This document shows positions 50,420 through 58,991 of a DNA stretch of 64,000 bases, one piece after another. The translations under genes and the position numbers were made by a program. This DNA comes from Actinocorallia aurantiaca (GTDB lineage: Bacteria; Actinomycetota; Actinomycetes; Streptosporangiales; Streptosporangiaceae), in the NCBI RefSeq assembly GCF_039533685.1, contig NZ_BAAATZ010000037.1:124001-188000 (forward strand), written 5' to 3'. How positions within the stretch are numbered: the first letter of the stretch is position 1; every line of letters starts with the position of its first letter. The notes beneath the pieces were generated by a model. It was given only the letters and a program-made list of their open reading frames with translations, ran no database searches and had not been told where the DNA came from.

Positions 50420-52630
50420 ATGACTCGTCCCCCCGGCGACCTCCCGGGCGAGGGTGGATACGGCTCCTCCTCGGAGTATCCGGCCGCCGACGGCAGCAGC
50501 GACTGGTTCAGCCCGCGGGCTGCCGGCGGCTCCTCGGCGGGCAACCCCGGGCACCCCGTGGACCGGACCGTCTCCGACTCCAACGGCCAACCGGAGTGGT
50601 TCTCCTCGCGCGCCTCCGGTTCGTCGTTCGGATCCGGCGGGTTCACCGGTGCCTCCGACCCGGGCGGCCCTTCCTACTCGCAGAATCCGGCGTCCGACCC
50701 CTACCTTTCGGCGCCCGTCCCCCCGTCCGGCTCCTCCTCCGCCAACAGTTCGCTCAGCTCCTACGACCGGCCCTTCCCCACCGGTCCCGGCACCTCCTCG
50801 TCCGGTAACCGCGGCGGCGGCAGCGGCAGCGGGACCTATTCCAGCGGCGACTACTCCTTCGACTCCGGCACCTACGGCACCCGCAAGAAGCGCAAGAAGG
50901 GCGCGCTCATCGGCCCGCTGGCCGGCGCGGTCGGCCTCGCGCTGCTGGTGGGCGTCGCCATCTACGCCTTCACGCAGAAGAGCGGCGGCTGCTCGGGCGA
51001 CTCCACCGTGCTGAACGTCGCGGTGGCCAAGGACATCGCCCCGGCCGTCACGAAGTCCGCGGAGGCGTTCGGCGGCAAGGAGATCGACGGAGTCTGCTAC
51101 ACGGCGAAGATCGTGGGCACCGACCCCGGCGCCGTGCGCACCGTGCTGACCGGCGAGGGCGTCTCGGCGGGCCAGACCACCAGGCCCGACGTGTGGATCC
51201 CCGACTCGTCGCTGTGGTCCAACCTGGTCCAGGCGACCAACAAGGAGACCATCACCCCGACCAAGATCTCGATCGCCTCCACGCCGATCGTCGTCGCGGT
51301 CCCGCAGACCCTGGCGGTGGCGCTGAAGAAGCAGGGCTTCGCCGAGAACCCCTCCTGGGACAACCTCCTGAAGGCCGCCGGCGGCCTCGAGGGCGGCGCG
51401 GTCACCAAGAACCAGCTCATCGACCCCAAGCTGCTGGACATGCGGGTGCCCGACCCCGTCAACACCGGCGCCGGGATGTCGTCCATCTCCATGCTGCGCA
51501 CGCTGCTGCAGAGCGACAAGTACGCCGACACCATCTTCACCGGCATCGCGCAGACGATCCGCAACCACACGGTCGCCTCGGTGGACGCGCTCTACGAGGA
51601 CTTCCACCAGGACGCCCGCAAGCGGTTCCCGCTGCTGATCGCGCCCGAGCAGTCGGTGTACGCGCACAACACCAAGGACCCGAAGGAGAAGGCGGTCACC
51701 ATCTACCCCAGTGAGGGCATGGTGAGCCTCGACTACCCGGTGACCGTCACCGCCGAGGACGGCGGCAAGAAGAAGGCCGCCCAGGAGCTGGCCACCGCGC
51801 TGAGCTCCCCCGAGGCCGTCAAGAACTACCAGGCGCTGGGCTTCCGCGGCCCGGACCGCAAGGCCCCCGAGACCTTCACCGAGAACATGGGCCTGAGCAC
51901 CCAGCGCGTCAAGGTGCTGCCGCTGAGCACCTCCGAGGAGATCTACAAGATCACTCAGGACTGGTCCAAGCTCTCCCTGGCGATCCGGATGCTCTCCGTC
52001 ATCGACGTCTCGGGCACCATGACCGAGCCGATCGCCCCCGGCGGCCCGAGCCGGATGCAGACGATCCTCACCCTCGCCTCCAAGGGCCTGACCCAGTTCC
52101 CGCCCGACAGCCAGGTCGGCACCTGGGTCTACTCCGACCGGCTGGTGGGGAACCAGGACTGGAAGGAGGTCGTGCCGGTCGAGCAGCTCAACAAGCGCTT
52201 CGGCTCGGCCAACCACCTGCGCCGCCTCCAGCAGTCGCTGCTGGGCATCAAGGCGCTCCCGAACGGCAACACCGGCCTGTACGACACGGTGCTCGCCGCC
52301 TACCAGCACATGAAGAAGACCCACCGGCCGGACCGCATCAACTCGATCGTGCTGTTCACCGACGGTCTGGGCAACGACGACCCGAACGGCGGCATCACCC
52401 TGAACCAGCTGCTGACCCAGCTGAAGAAGGAAGTCGACAAGCGCAAGCCGATCCAGGTCGTCATGGTGAGCATCGGCTCGGGCCCGGGCCAGCTCAAGAC
52501 CATGAAGCGGATCACCAACCTCACCGGCGGTGAGGCCTACATCCCCAGGACGCCCGAGGAGATCACCCAGATCTTCCTGAAGGCGCTCTCGCGGCGGATG
52601 TGCGCGGGCCAGGAGAGCACCACCTGCTGA
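50420..52630 (+). CDS. Membrane-anchored solute-binding-like protein with C-terminal VWA domain
   Basis: A 736-residue protein. Residues 1-~155 are a Gly/Ser/Pro-rich cytoplasmic region; a basic cluster (RKKRKKGA) and one membrane segment follow (~160-182, LIGPLAGAVGLALLVGVAIYAF). Outside lie a periplasmic-binding-like domain (~195-510, VLNVAVAKDIAPAVTKSAEAF, TRPDVWIPDSSLW) and a von Willebrand A domain (~525-736) whose MIDAS motif is DVSGTMTEP with later T and D (FTDGLGND). The combination resembles actinomycete substrate-binding/VWA proteins of unknown ligand. A promoter and a terminator bracket it as a single gene. Confidence 0.88.
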   Translation: MTRPPGDLPGEGGYGSSSEYPAADGSSDWFSPRAAGGSSAGNPGHPVDRTVSDSNGQPEWFSSRASGSSFGSGGFTGASDPGGPSYSQNPASDPYLSAPVPPSGSSSANSSLSSYDRPFPTGPGTSSSGNRGGGSGSGTYSSGDYSFDSGTYGTRKKRKKGALIGPLAGAVGLALLVGVAIYAFTQKSGGCSGDSTVLNVAVAKDIAPAVTKSAEAFGGKEIDGVCYTAKIVGTDPGAVRTVLTGEGVSAGQTTRPDVWIPDSSLWSNLVQATNKETITPTKISIASTPIVVAVPQTLAVALKKQGFAENPSWDNLLKAAGGLEGGAVTKNQLIDPKLLDMRVPDPVNTGAGMSSISMLRTLLQSDKYADTIFTGIAQTIRNHTVASVDALYEDFHQDARKRFPLLIAPEQSVYAHNTKDPKEKAVTIYPSEGMVSLDYPVTVTAEDGGKKKAAQELATALSSPEAVKNYQALGFRGPDRKAPETFTENMGLSTQRVKVLPLSTSEEIYKITQDWSKLSLAIRMLSVIDVSGTMTEPIAPGGPSRMQTILTLASKGLTQFPPDSQVGTWVYSDRLVGNQDWKEVVPVEQLNKRFGSANHLRRLQQSLLGIKALPNGNTGLYDTVLAAYQHMKKTHRPDRINSIVLFTDGLGNDDPNGGITLNQLLTQLKKEVDKRKPIQVVMVSIGSGPGQLKTMKRITNLTGGEAYIPRTPEEITQIFLKALSRRMCAGQESTTC

Positions 52631-52648
52631 CCCGGTGACGAACGGATG

Positions 52649-52681
52649 AGAAGGGGCGCGGCCGTCGGCCGCGCCCCTTCT
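52649..52681 (+). terminator. Intrinsic terminator after the VWA gene
   Basis: A perfect 15-bp GC-rich stem (AGAAGGGGCGCGGCC and its complement) with a GTC loop begins 18 bases after the stop. Confidence 0.92.
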
Positions 52682-52699
52682 CTACATATGGACGTACCA

Positions 52700-52715
52700 G
52701 TGTCAACCGTGACAC
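52700..52715. promoter_or_regulatory. Inverted repeat upstream of the sigma-like gene
   Basis: GTGTCA-ACCG-TGACAC is a 6-bp perfect inverted repeat with a 4-base centre, 53 bases before the chosen TTG start. A regulator or the promoter of the sigma-like gene could sit here. Confidence 0.45.
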
Positions 52716-52768
52716 AGTGCGAGCCGTCATCTAAGCGGATCCCTTACCCCGACTGCTGGAGGCCTGCG

Positions 52769-54235
52769 TTGGCCGGTTGGACAGGTCAGCACGACGCCTT
52801 GCACGACGCGCACCAGGACCAGGAACTCGTCCGGGCGCTGCGCGCGCGGCACACCGACGCGCTCACCAGGGTCTACGACAGGTACGGTCATCAGCTCTTC
52901 GACTACTGCCACACCCTGCTGAGGGACGAGCCCTACGCCTCGCGCGTCCTGCACGACACGCTGCTCGCCGCCCAGGCCCACGCCGACCGGCTGCGCGACC
53001 CGGGGCACCTGCGCGGCTGGCTCTACGCGCTGGCGAGGCGGGAGTGCCAGCGGATCCTGGGCGGCCCCGACCGGCCCGCCCAGCGGCGTCCGGCGCCCGA
53101 GGCGCCCGACCGGTTCCGCTCCATGGAGGAGCGCCGCCGGTACCACGAGGCGCGGGTCCTGGCCCACGACGCGATGACCGCGCTCACCGGACGGCAGCGC
53201 GAGGCCGTCGACCTGACGCTCCGGCACGGGCTGTCGGACGCCGAACTCGCCGGCGTGCTGGGCCTCTCCTCGGAGGAGGCGGCGGCGCTGGCGGAGGGGT
53301 CCCGTGACGACCTGGCAGACGCCGTCGAGGCCAGGGTGGGGCACCGCCGGATCCGGCTCGACCGGCTGCTGTCCGTCCTGCCGATCGCGATGGCCCCGCC
53401 GAACCTGGAGCAGCGGGTGCTGGCCAGCGCGCTGGACCCCGGCATGGACCAGGACCGGGCCCAGATCGCCCGGCGGGCCCTGCCGTTCGGCGCCGACGGG
53501 TGGCCCTGCGAGAAAGGCGACCGCCAGGGGCACCGCGCGCCGGGCCTCGCCGGGCCGGGAAAGGCCCGGGACGGCGAGGACAGGACGAAGGTGCCCTCCG
53601 CGGTGTGGCCGCTGGCGGGCGCGGCGGCCGTCGCGCTGCTCATGGGCGGGCTGTTCCTCCTCCGCCCCGGCGAGGAGACGGGCGACCCTCAGGCCGCCGA
53701 CATCAGCCAGGTCGCGCCCGAGCGCACCGAGGAGCCGCTGGAGGACGAAGAGGACACCCCCTCCGAAGACCCCCTGCCCTCCCCTTCCAAGTCGGTCAAG
53801 ACCAGATCACCCTCCGCCACTCCGTCGAAGAGCGCGTCTCCCTCGGCGAGCCCCAGCGTCTCGACGACGAGCCCCAAGCCCAGCAGTACGCCCACCAAGC
53901 CCACCACGGCTCCCAAGCCGGGCAGGCTGCTCTTCTCCTCCCCTGCCTGCGTCATCGTCTACCCGGCCCGGACCTGCGCGGTCGTCATCACGGCCTTCGG
54001 CGGCCCGGTGAAGTGGTCGGCGCAGGGATACGCCGAGGTGAGCGGCGGAGGGTCGGGCACCCTGGCGGCCGGCAGGAGCCGGACGGTGCTCTTCCGGGTC
54101 ACCCGGGACGACCCGTGCATCGAGGGCGAGGTCGGCATCGACTTCGTCCCGGCGGGCAGCGTCCAGGTCTCCTGGGACTGCCCGCCGCTGGAAGAGGAGC
54201 CCCCTCCCGAGGACGAAGAACCACCGCTGCCCTAA
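52769..54235 (+). CDS. ECF-sigma-like protein fused to membrane and extracellular sensor module
   Basis: A 488-residue protein. Residues ~15-95 match sigma region 2 (VYDRYGHQLFDYCHTLLRDE, LRGWLYALARRECQRIL); residues ~136-185 match region 4 (ALTGRQREAVDLTLRHGLSDAELAGVLGLS). One membrane segment (~278-297, VWPLAGAAAVALLMGGLFLL) is followed by an acidic then Pro/Ser/Thr/Lys stalk and a C-terminal beta domain with four Cys (SPACVIVYPARTCAVVIT, DDPCIEG, SWDCPP). The TTG start has GGAGG 6 bases upstream; earlier in-frame codons lack a site. The protein could be tethered and inactive until released. Its stop overlaps that of the convergent gene (CTAA). Confidence 0.8.
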   Translation: MAGWTGQHDALHDAHQDQELVRALRARHTDALTRVYDRYGHQLFDYCHTLLRDEPYASRVLHDTLLAAQAHADRLRDPGHLRGWLYALARRECQRILGGPDRPAQRRPAPEAPDRFRSMEERRRYHEARVLAHDAMTALTGRQREAVDLTLRHGLSDAELAGVLGLSSEEAAALAEGSRDDLADAVEARVGHRRIRLDRLLSVLPIAMAPPNLEQRVLASALDPGMDQDRAQIARRALPFGADGWPCEKGDRQGHRAPGLAGPGKARDGEDRTKVPSAVWPLAGAAAVALLMGGLFLLRPGEETGDPQAADISQVAPERTEEPLEDEEDTPSEDPLPSPSKSVKTRSPSATPSKSASPSASPSVSTTSPKPSSTPTKPTTAPKPGRLLFSSPACVIVYPARTCAVVITAFGGPVKWSAQGYAEVSGGGSGTLAAGRSRTVLFRVTRDDPCIEGEVGIDFVPAGSVQVSWDCPPLEEEPPPEDEEPPLP

Positions 54236-55257
54236 CCCAGGACGGTGTGCGCCCGGTCGATGAGGAGGGGCACCGCGTCGCCTATCTTGTCGAAGCCCTC
54301 TCCGACGGTGGCGTTCTGCAGGAAGCGGGCGTGGATGCCCTCCAGGATGATCGCCAGCTTGAAGCAGCCGAACGCGACGTAGTAGTCGAGGCCGTCGACG
54401 TCGAAGCCGGTGAGGTTCGCGTACGCCTCGACGAACTGCGCGCGGGTCCCGAAGCCGGGCGCGGCGGTGACGGTCGCGCCGACGGGCAGCGCCTCCTCTC
54501 CCGGCTCCAGCCAGTAGACGAGGGTGAGGCCGAGATCGGCCAGCGGGTCGCCGAGAGTGGACATCTCCCAGTCGACGACGGCGGCGATCTCCGGCTTCGG
54601 CTCCAGCCTGACCAGCGCGTTGTCGAGCCGGAAGTCCCCGTGCACCAGGGACGCGGGCGAGTGCTCGGGCAGCCCCTCGGCGAGCCGGGTCACCAGCTTG
54701 TCGTAGGCGGGCAGCTCCCGGGTCTTCGAACGCTCCCACTGCTGGCCCCAGCGCTTGAGCTGGCGGGCCATGTAGCCCTCGGGACGGCCGAAGTCGCTCA
54801 GGCCAGCGGCCTTCACGTCCAGGGTGTGGATGGCGGCCAGCGCCTCGGCCAGCCGCTGGGAGAGCTCGCCGGCCTGCTCGGGGGTGACGTCCGCGGCGTC
54901 CTCGACCGTGCGCAGGATGCGCCCGTCCACCCACTCCATGAGGTAGAAGTCGGCGCCGAGCACGCTCTTGTCGGTGCACAGGGCCAGCGGCCGCGGCACC
55001 GGGACCCCGCCGCTCCCGGCCAGCGCGCTGAGCACCCGGTACTCGCGGGCCATGTCGTGCGCGGTGGGCAGCACGTGGCCGAGCGGCTGGCGGCGCAGCG
55101 CCACCGAACGTCCTGACAGATCAAGCCGGTAGGTGAGGTTGGACCTGCCCCCGGCGATCAGGGTGGCGCCGGTCAGCTCGCCGGCGTCGGGGAGGGCCTG
55201 CTCCAGCCAGCGCGACAGCTGAGGGAAATCCAGGCCGGGTACGGGTTCGAGGCTCAT
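54232..55257 (-). CDS. Phosphotransferase family protein (APH/choline kinase-like, ACAD10 type)
   Basis: A 341-residue kinase-like protein. GGRSNLTYRLDLSGRSVALRRQP is the N-lobe loop; ASLVHGDFRLDNALV holds the catalytic Asp (HGDxRxxN) and AVVDWEMSTLGDPLADLGLTLVYW the metal Asp (DWE). This APH subgroup is often linked to acyl-CoA dehydrogenases and fatty-acid metabolism, not antibiotic resistance. I chose the ATG at 55257; a TTG three codons upstream is possible and neither has a ribosome site. It converges on the sigma-like gene with a four-base overlap. Confidence 0.88.
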   Translation of the reverse strand: MSLEPVPGLDFPQLSRWLEQALPDAGELTGATLIAGGRSNLTYRLDLSGRSVALRRQPLGHVLPTAHDMAREYRVLSALAGSGGVPVPRPLALCTDKSVLGADFYLMEWVDGRILRTVEDAADVTPEQAGELSQRLAEALAAIHTLDVKAAGLSDFGRPEGYMARQLKRWGQQWERSKTRELPAYDKLVTRLAEGLPEHSPASLVHGDFRLDNALVRLEPKPEIAAVVDWEMSTLGDPLADLGLTLVYWLEPGEEALPVGATVTAAPGFGTRAQFVEAYANLTGFDVDGLDYYVAFGCFKLAIILEGIHARFLQNATVGEGFDKIGDAVPLLIDRAHTVLG

Positions 55258-55365
55258 GGCAGACAATTAGAACGCGACTCGGTTCCCTGACGCCACCCGC
55301 CCCCTCCAGAAGCGGCCTTTTCTTGCCGTGTAAGGAACTTTCAACTCGGGTAGTGCCTGACTGGA

Positions 55366-55441
55366 CTAACCCCCATTCAGTGGGTTAGGACGGTAGGACT
55401 TGGCCAATCCAGGGCGGAAAACCCCCGCCCGATTGGGGGTT
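55366..55441 (+). promoter_or_regulatory. Two hairpins in the leader of the amidase-like gene
   Basis: CTAACCC/GGGTTAG (55366-55388) and AACCCCC/GGGGGTT (55420-55441) are two 7-bp stems. The second ends 8 bases before the GTG start and covers the place of the ribosome site, so it could limit translation. Confidence 0.45.
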
Positions 55442-55448
55442 CGCGAAC

Positions 55449-56093
55449 GTGGCCGAAGCCTGGCTTCCCAGGGCAGGACGCCTGCCGACCAGCGACGACG
55501 GAGGGAGGCTCAAAGGGGGCGCACCACGCGCCGTCTGGAGCACCAGCGAGAACGACCCGCAGGCGGTCTCCGCCCGGTCGGTGGCCCAGACGCTGGAGCA
55601 CGACGGCACGCCCGTCCACCTGGTCTGGAATCCCCTGCGCGGCGAACTGGTGCAGCAGGTGCCCGCCACCCGGGCGGCCCGGCTGATCGGAGTGGAGGCG
55701 GGCACCGAGGGGCGGGTCTGCCTGCAGATCATGGTGGTGGGCCTCGCACACCTGCCGTTCACCCTGGGACCGCTGCGCGACCTCGACCTGGTGCTGGACT
55801 GGCTGGACTCCTGGGGGGTGCCGCGCCGCTGGCCGGCCGGGCCCCCGACGGCGGTCCCGGCGTCGTACCAGGCGTCCGGAGAGCGCCGGTTCTGGTCACG
55901 CGGCGGGCACTTCGGGCATTCCCAGGTACCCGGATGCCACGCGCCAGGGCCCGGCGGCATCGACGTCGGCAGGCTCACCGGCCCCGAACCGGGGCCTCCC
56001 GGACTGCCGCGGCCCCGGCTCAGCAGTGAACAGGTGGGGCTGGTGAACTCGCGGCCGCTGGGGCGCCCGCTCGAGGCCGCCGGAGGAATTTGA
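55449..56093 (+). CDS. Amidase-like protein lacking zinc ligands
   Basis: A 214-residue soluble protein with a GTG start. Residues ~25-140 follow the N-acetylmuramoyl-L-alanine amidase pattern loosely: RAVWSTSENDPQAVSARSVAQ, VHLVWNPLRGELVQQVPATRAARL, VCLQIMVVGLAHLPFTLGPL and LDSWGVPRRWPAGPP, the last being typical of phage/actinomycete amidase-type proteins. The His and Cys/Asp zinc ligands are absent at the expected places, so catalysis is doubtful. The Pro/Gly-rich end is not assignable. No signal peptide. Identification rests on remembered patterns. Confidence 0.6.
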   Translation: MAEAWLPRAGRLPTSDDGGRLKGGAPRAVWSTSENDPQAVSARSVAQTLEHDGTPVHLVWNPLRGELVQQVPATRAARLIGVEAGTEGRVCLQIMVVGLAHLPFTLGPLRDLDLVLDWLDSWGVPRRWPAGPPTAVPASYQASGERRFWSRGGHFGHSQVPGCHAPGPGGIDVGRLTGPEPGPPGLPRPRLSSEQVGLVNSRPLGRPLEAAGGI

Positions 56094-56115
56094 CTGCTTT
56101 GTTATTCTTTTACCG

Positions 56116-56121
56116 TAAGGT
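56116..56121 (+). promoter_or_regulatory. Leaderless -10 box of the DUF2510 gene
   Basis: TAAGGT stands 7 bases before the ATG; TTGACT at 56090-56095 is 20 bases upstream of it, a little too far to be an ideal -35. Confidence 0.45.
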
Positions 56122-56128
56122 CTGCGCC

Positions 56129-57073
56129 ATGAGCGGCCAGACTCCTCCCGGCTGGTATCCGGACCCTTACGGAACCCCCGGTCTCCAGCGCTGGTTCGAC
56201 GGAACCCAGTGGACCCAGTCGACCCAGCCCGCCGGGCAGCCGACGCCCGCTCCCTGGTCGCCCTCCGAGCAGGGCTCCGGCACGCCCCAGCCGTGGCAGC
56301 CCCCCGCGCAGGGGACGCCGCAGCCGTGGACGCCGCCCGGCTCGTCCCCCGGCGCCGTGCCCCCGCCGCGCAAGAACAACCAGGCCATGATCCTGGGGCT
56401 GATCGGCGGCAGCGCCGTCGTCGTCGTCCTCGTCATCGTGGCGGTCCTGCTGGCCGTCGGGGCGTTCGACTCCGACGACCCCACCCCCCGCACGCTCCAG
56501 AGCACCGGCGCCCCGCAGCCGCCGGCCAACACCAGCCGCTCCCCCGTCGTCGGGACGGTCACCGACACGGCCTCCGGATTGTCGTGGTCCCAGCTCGGAG
56601 GCGACTGGACGTCCTCCACCATCCCGTCCGGCAGCGCCTACGCCAAGCTCGGCCTCGCCAAGGGCCAGATCGCCTCGGTGCAGAAGGAGTACAACGGGCC
56701 CGGCAGCGACTACGTGGCCTCCATCTACTCCGCGGAACTGCCGACCAGCGTCTTCTACTCCAACGGCGACCTGGAGGCCGCGGCCAAGAGCTGGTTCGGC
56801 CTCGTCCGCCCCGCCTTCTACCCCGAGAACGGCGTCGAGGACGTCTCCTCCCGCGCCTACAGCGTCAGCGGCAAGAAGGCCTGGTACTACGAGGTCCGCG
56901 TGACCTTCCCGCAGGCCGAGTCCAAGGGCTGGAACTTCCGCTCCGAACGGGCCGCCATCATCCTCGTCGACCGCCCCGGGGACCAGCCCGCCGGGCTCTT
57001 CCTCTCCTTCCCCGACAGCCACCGCAACCAGGGCGACATCGACCTGGTCATCGGCTCCCTGAAGGCCTCGTAA
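56129..57073 (+). CDS. DUF2510 membrane protein
   Basis: A 314-residue protein. Residues ~6-28 are a DUF2510 motif (PPGWYPDPYGTPGLQRWFDG and TQWT), a small cytoplasmic actinobacterial domain. A Pro/Gln-rich linker, one membrane segment (~87-110, MILGLIGGSAVVVVLVIVAVLL) and an extracellular domain (~140-314, SGLSWSQLGGDWTSS, WYYEVRVTFPQ) follow. The outer domain resembles those of other DUF2510 proteins of unknown role. The ATG at 56129 begins the motif; a longer open frame is not used. Confidence 0.85.
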   Translation: MSGQTPPGWYPDPYGTPGLQRWFDGTQWTQSTQPAGQPTPAPWSPSEQGSGTPQPWQPPAQGTPQPWTPPGSSPGAVPPPRKNNQAMILGLIGGSAVVVVLVIVAVLLAVGAFDSDDPTPRTLQSTGAPQPPANTSRSPVVGTVTDTASGLSWSQLGGDWTSSTIPSGSAYAKLGLAKGQIASVQKEYNGPGSDYVASIYSAELPTSVFYSNGDLEAAAKSWFGLVRPAFYPENGVEDVSSRAYSVSGKKAWYYEVRVTFPQAESKGWNFRSERAAIILVDRPGDQPAGLFLSFPDSHRNQGDIDLVIGSLKAS

Positions 57074-57097
57074 GGCGGGTCGTCCTCCAGTGCCCTT

Positions 57098-57103
57098 TAA
57101 GGT
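57098..57103 (+). promoter_or_regulatory. Leaderless -10 box of orn
   Basis: TAAGGT stands 6 bases before the orn ATG; GAGG between them could instead serve as a ribosome site. No clear -35 is visible. Confidence 0.4.
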
Positions 57104-57109
57104 TGAGGC

Positions 57110-57721
57110 ATGAACGACAGACTCGTCTGGATCGACTGCGAGATGACCGGCCTCGACATCGCGCGCGACGCACTGATCGAGATCGCGGTCCTGGTGACCG
57201 ATCCGGAGCTCAACATCCTCGACGAGGGTGTGGACGTGGTGATCAGGCCGCCCGAGGAGTCGCTCGCCCAGATGAACAAGGTGGTGCGCGACATGCACAC
57301 CACCTCAGGCCTGCTCGAGGAGCTCCCCGGCGGAGTGACCCTGGCCGAGGCCGAGGCCCTGGTCCTGGACTACGTCAAGAGGCACGTCCCGGACCCCAAG
57401 AAGGCCCCGCTGTGCGGCAACTCCATCGCCACGGACCGCTCCTTCCTCGCCCGCGACATGCAGGCCCTGGACGCCCACCTGCACTACCGCATGGTCGACG
57501 TCAGCTCGATCAAGGAGCTGTCCCGCCGCTGGTACCCGCGCGTCTACTTCGCCAGCCCCGCCAAGACCGGCGGCCACCGCGCCCTCGCCGACATCACCGA
57601 GTCCATCCGCGAGCTGCGCTACTACCGCGCCGCCGTCTTCGTCCCCCAGCCCGGCCCCGACTCGGAGACCGCCCGCGCGCTCTCCGCCGAGATCGTCGCC
57701 GCCTCCGCCGATAACGGGTGA
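57110..57721 (+). CDS. orn: Oligoribonuclease
   Basis: A 203-residue DEDDh 3'-5' exoribonuclease that removes 2-5 nt RNAs, including pGpG left from cyclic di-GMP breakdown. WIDCEMTGLDIARDALIEIAV carries the first D and E, ATDRSFLARDMQALD the second D, and GHRALADITESIREL the final H and D. Length is normal. It is followed by tRNA-His, an order found in other actinomycetes. With the diguanylate cyclase at 13-14 kb it belongs to the same signalling economy. Confidence 0.95.
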   Translation: MNDRLVWIDCEMTGLDIARDALIEIAVLVTDPELNILDEGVDVVIRPPEESLAQMNKVVRDMHTTSGLLEELPGGVTLAEAEALVLDYVKRHVPDPKKAPLCGNSIATDRSFLARDMQALDAHLHYRMVDVSSIKELSRRWYPRVYFASPAKTGGHRALADITESIRELRYYRAAVFVPQPGPDSETARALSAEIVAASADNG

Positions 57722-57786
57722 CGAGCACCCTCCCGAACACGCTACACTTGTTCTCGCCGCCACAGCGCAACACGACGTGGCGACAT

Positions 57787-57863
57787 GGTGGGTGTAGCTC
57801 AGTTGGCAGAGCACCAGGTTGTGATCCTGGGTGTCGCCGGTTCAAGCCCGGTCACTCACCCCA
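57787..57863 (+). tRNA. tRNA-His (anticodon GUG)
   Basis: An 8-bp acceptor (GGTGGGTG with CACTCACC, including the extra 5' G typical of tRNA-His), D arm GCTCAGTTGGCAGAGC, anticodon loop TTGTGAT (GTG) and T arm GGTTCAAGCCC are all present. CCA is encoded at 57861-57863. Confidence 0.96.
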
Positions 57864-57866
57864 AAC

Positions 57867-57902
57867 CCAGAGGCCCTTTCACTTCGGTGAAAGGGCCTCT
57901 GG
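57867..57902 (+). terminator. Intrinsic terminator after tRNA-His
   Basis: A perfect 16-bp stem (CCAGAGGCCCTTTCAC and its complement) closed by a stable TTCG tetraloop follows the tRNA by three bases, with a GTTTC tract a few bases after the stem. Confidence 0.93.
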
Positions 57903-57941
57903 CGTTTCTCCGCACCGGTGACGGGCGGAGCGCGGCGCGGT

Positions 57942-58991
57942 TCAGGGGGTGGTGAAGGCCGCCACCGGCCGGTCCGAGCGGCCGCCGGTGATCCAGAGGC
58001 GGTCCGCAGCCGTGGTGATGGAGCGGATGGAGAAGCCGGAACCGTAGTCCGGGAGAGGTGCCGACCGGATGGACCAGGTCGAGCCGACGAGGTTGGCCAC
58101 CCGGCTGCCTCCCGACAGCCAGAGGGCGCCGGAGGGCGACAGAGTCGCGTCGGAGGCGGCGAACGTCGTGGGAGGGCCCGCAGGAGTCCAGGCGGAGCCG
58201 TCCCAGCGCTGGTAGTGGCTGCCGTCGACACGGGCGAGGAGGTGGTCCTGGCCCAGAGGGTAGATGCGGTTGACGGTGGAGCCCTCCGGGAGGGGGATGT
58301 TCTGCCACGAGTCGGAGTCCCAGCGGGCCACCACGCGGGCGCCGCCGTCGTCGCCCAGCAGCCAGGCCCCGCCCTCGGGGTGGGAGGCGAGCTGCGAGAC
58401 CGCGAGGGATTCCGGACCGGTCGTCCACTGGCCGCCGGTGTAGGTGTGCACCCTCCTCTCCCAGGCGCGGTCGACGTTGGCGACGAACACCGCGTCGGAC
58501 GCCGCGGCCAGGTCCATGGACACGTAGGCCGGGAAGGGAGCGGAGACGGTGGTCCAGGCCGAGCCGTCCCAGCGGGCCAGGTAGGAGTTCCCCTGGCCCC
58601 AGATGAAGCGGGCGCCGAGCACCCACAGGTCCCGGGTTCCGGCGGCCTCCATGTCCGAGATCAGCCCGTAGTTCATCCAGGGCAGGTCGACTTCCTGCCA
58701 GGAGCCTCCGGAGCGGCGCCGCAGCAGGGGTTTGGGCGGCCGCAGCAGGACCGTGCTCCAGGTGGCGGGAGGCCAGAAGATCTCCACCTGCCCCTGGTAG
58801 CCGCCGACCCACAGCTCATCGTCCGCCTCGGCGGCGGTGAACAGGGAACTCTGGAACCAGGCGGAGGTCGGACTCTGCTCGGTCCACTCGGTGTCGGCGG
58901 CCGGGAGGTCGGCGCGGGCGGGAGAGGCGATCGCCATCGTGCACACGAGGACGGTCGCCGCCGCAATACCGGTTCTCTTCATACCGGGCAT
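57942..58991 (-). CDS. Secreted propeller-like protein of unknown function
   Basis: A 349-residue precursor with signal peptide IAAATVLVCTMAIASPARA (cleaved about residue 27). The mature protein has about seven repeats built on WxGSxW, such as ELWVGGYQGQVEIF, DLWVLGARFIW, ARWDGSAWTTV, ARWDSDSWQNI, QRWDGSAWTPA and ALWLSGGSRVAN, as in beta-propellers of sialidase/kelch-like actinomycete proteins. No catalytic Asp-box is evident. GAGG precedes the ATG by 5 bases. Outside the cell it may bind glycans or peptides. Confidence 0.8.
   Translation of the reverse strand: MPGMKRTGIAAATVLVCTMAIASPARADLPAADTEWTEQSPTSAWFQSSLFTAAEADDELWVGGYQGQVEIFWPPATWSTVLLRPPKPLLRRRSGGSWQEVDLPWMNYGLISDMEAAGTRDLWVLGARFIWGQGNSYLARWDGSAWTTVSAPFPAYVSMDLAAASDAVFVANVDRAWERRVHTYTGGQWTTGPESLAVSQLASHPEGGAWLLGDDGGARVVARWDSDSWQNIPLPEGSTVNRIYPLGQDHLLARVDGSHYQRWDGSAWTPAGPPTTFAASDATLSPSGALWLSGGSRVANLVGSTWSIRSAPLPDYGSGFSIRSITTAADRLWITGGRSDRPVAAFTTP

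Noticed and set aside
54232..55257. Aminoglycoside resistance kinase
   Set aside because: The APH motifs fit the ACAD10-like subgroup; nothing in the context suggests antibiotic resistance.
55385..55978. 197-codon frame antisense to the amidase-like gene
   Set aside because: No domain, low-complexity Ser/Arg/Pro content, and it covers the hairpin leader of the sense gene.
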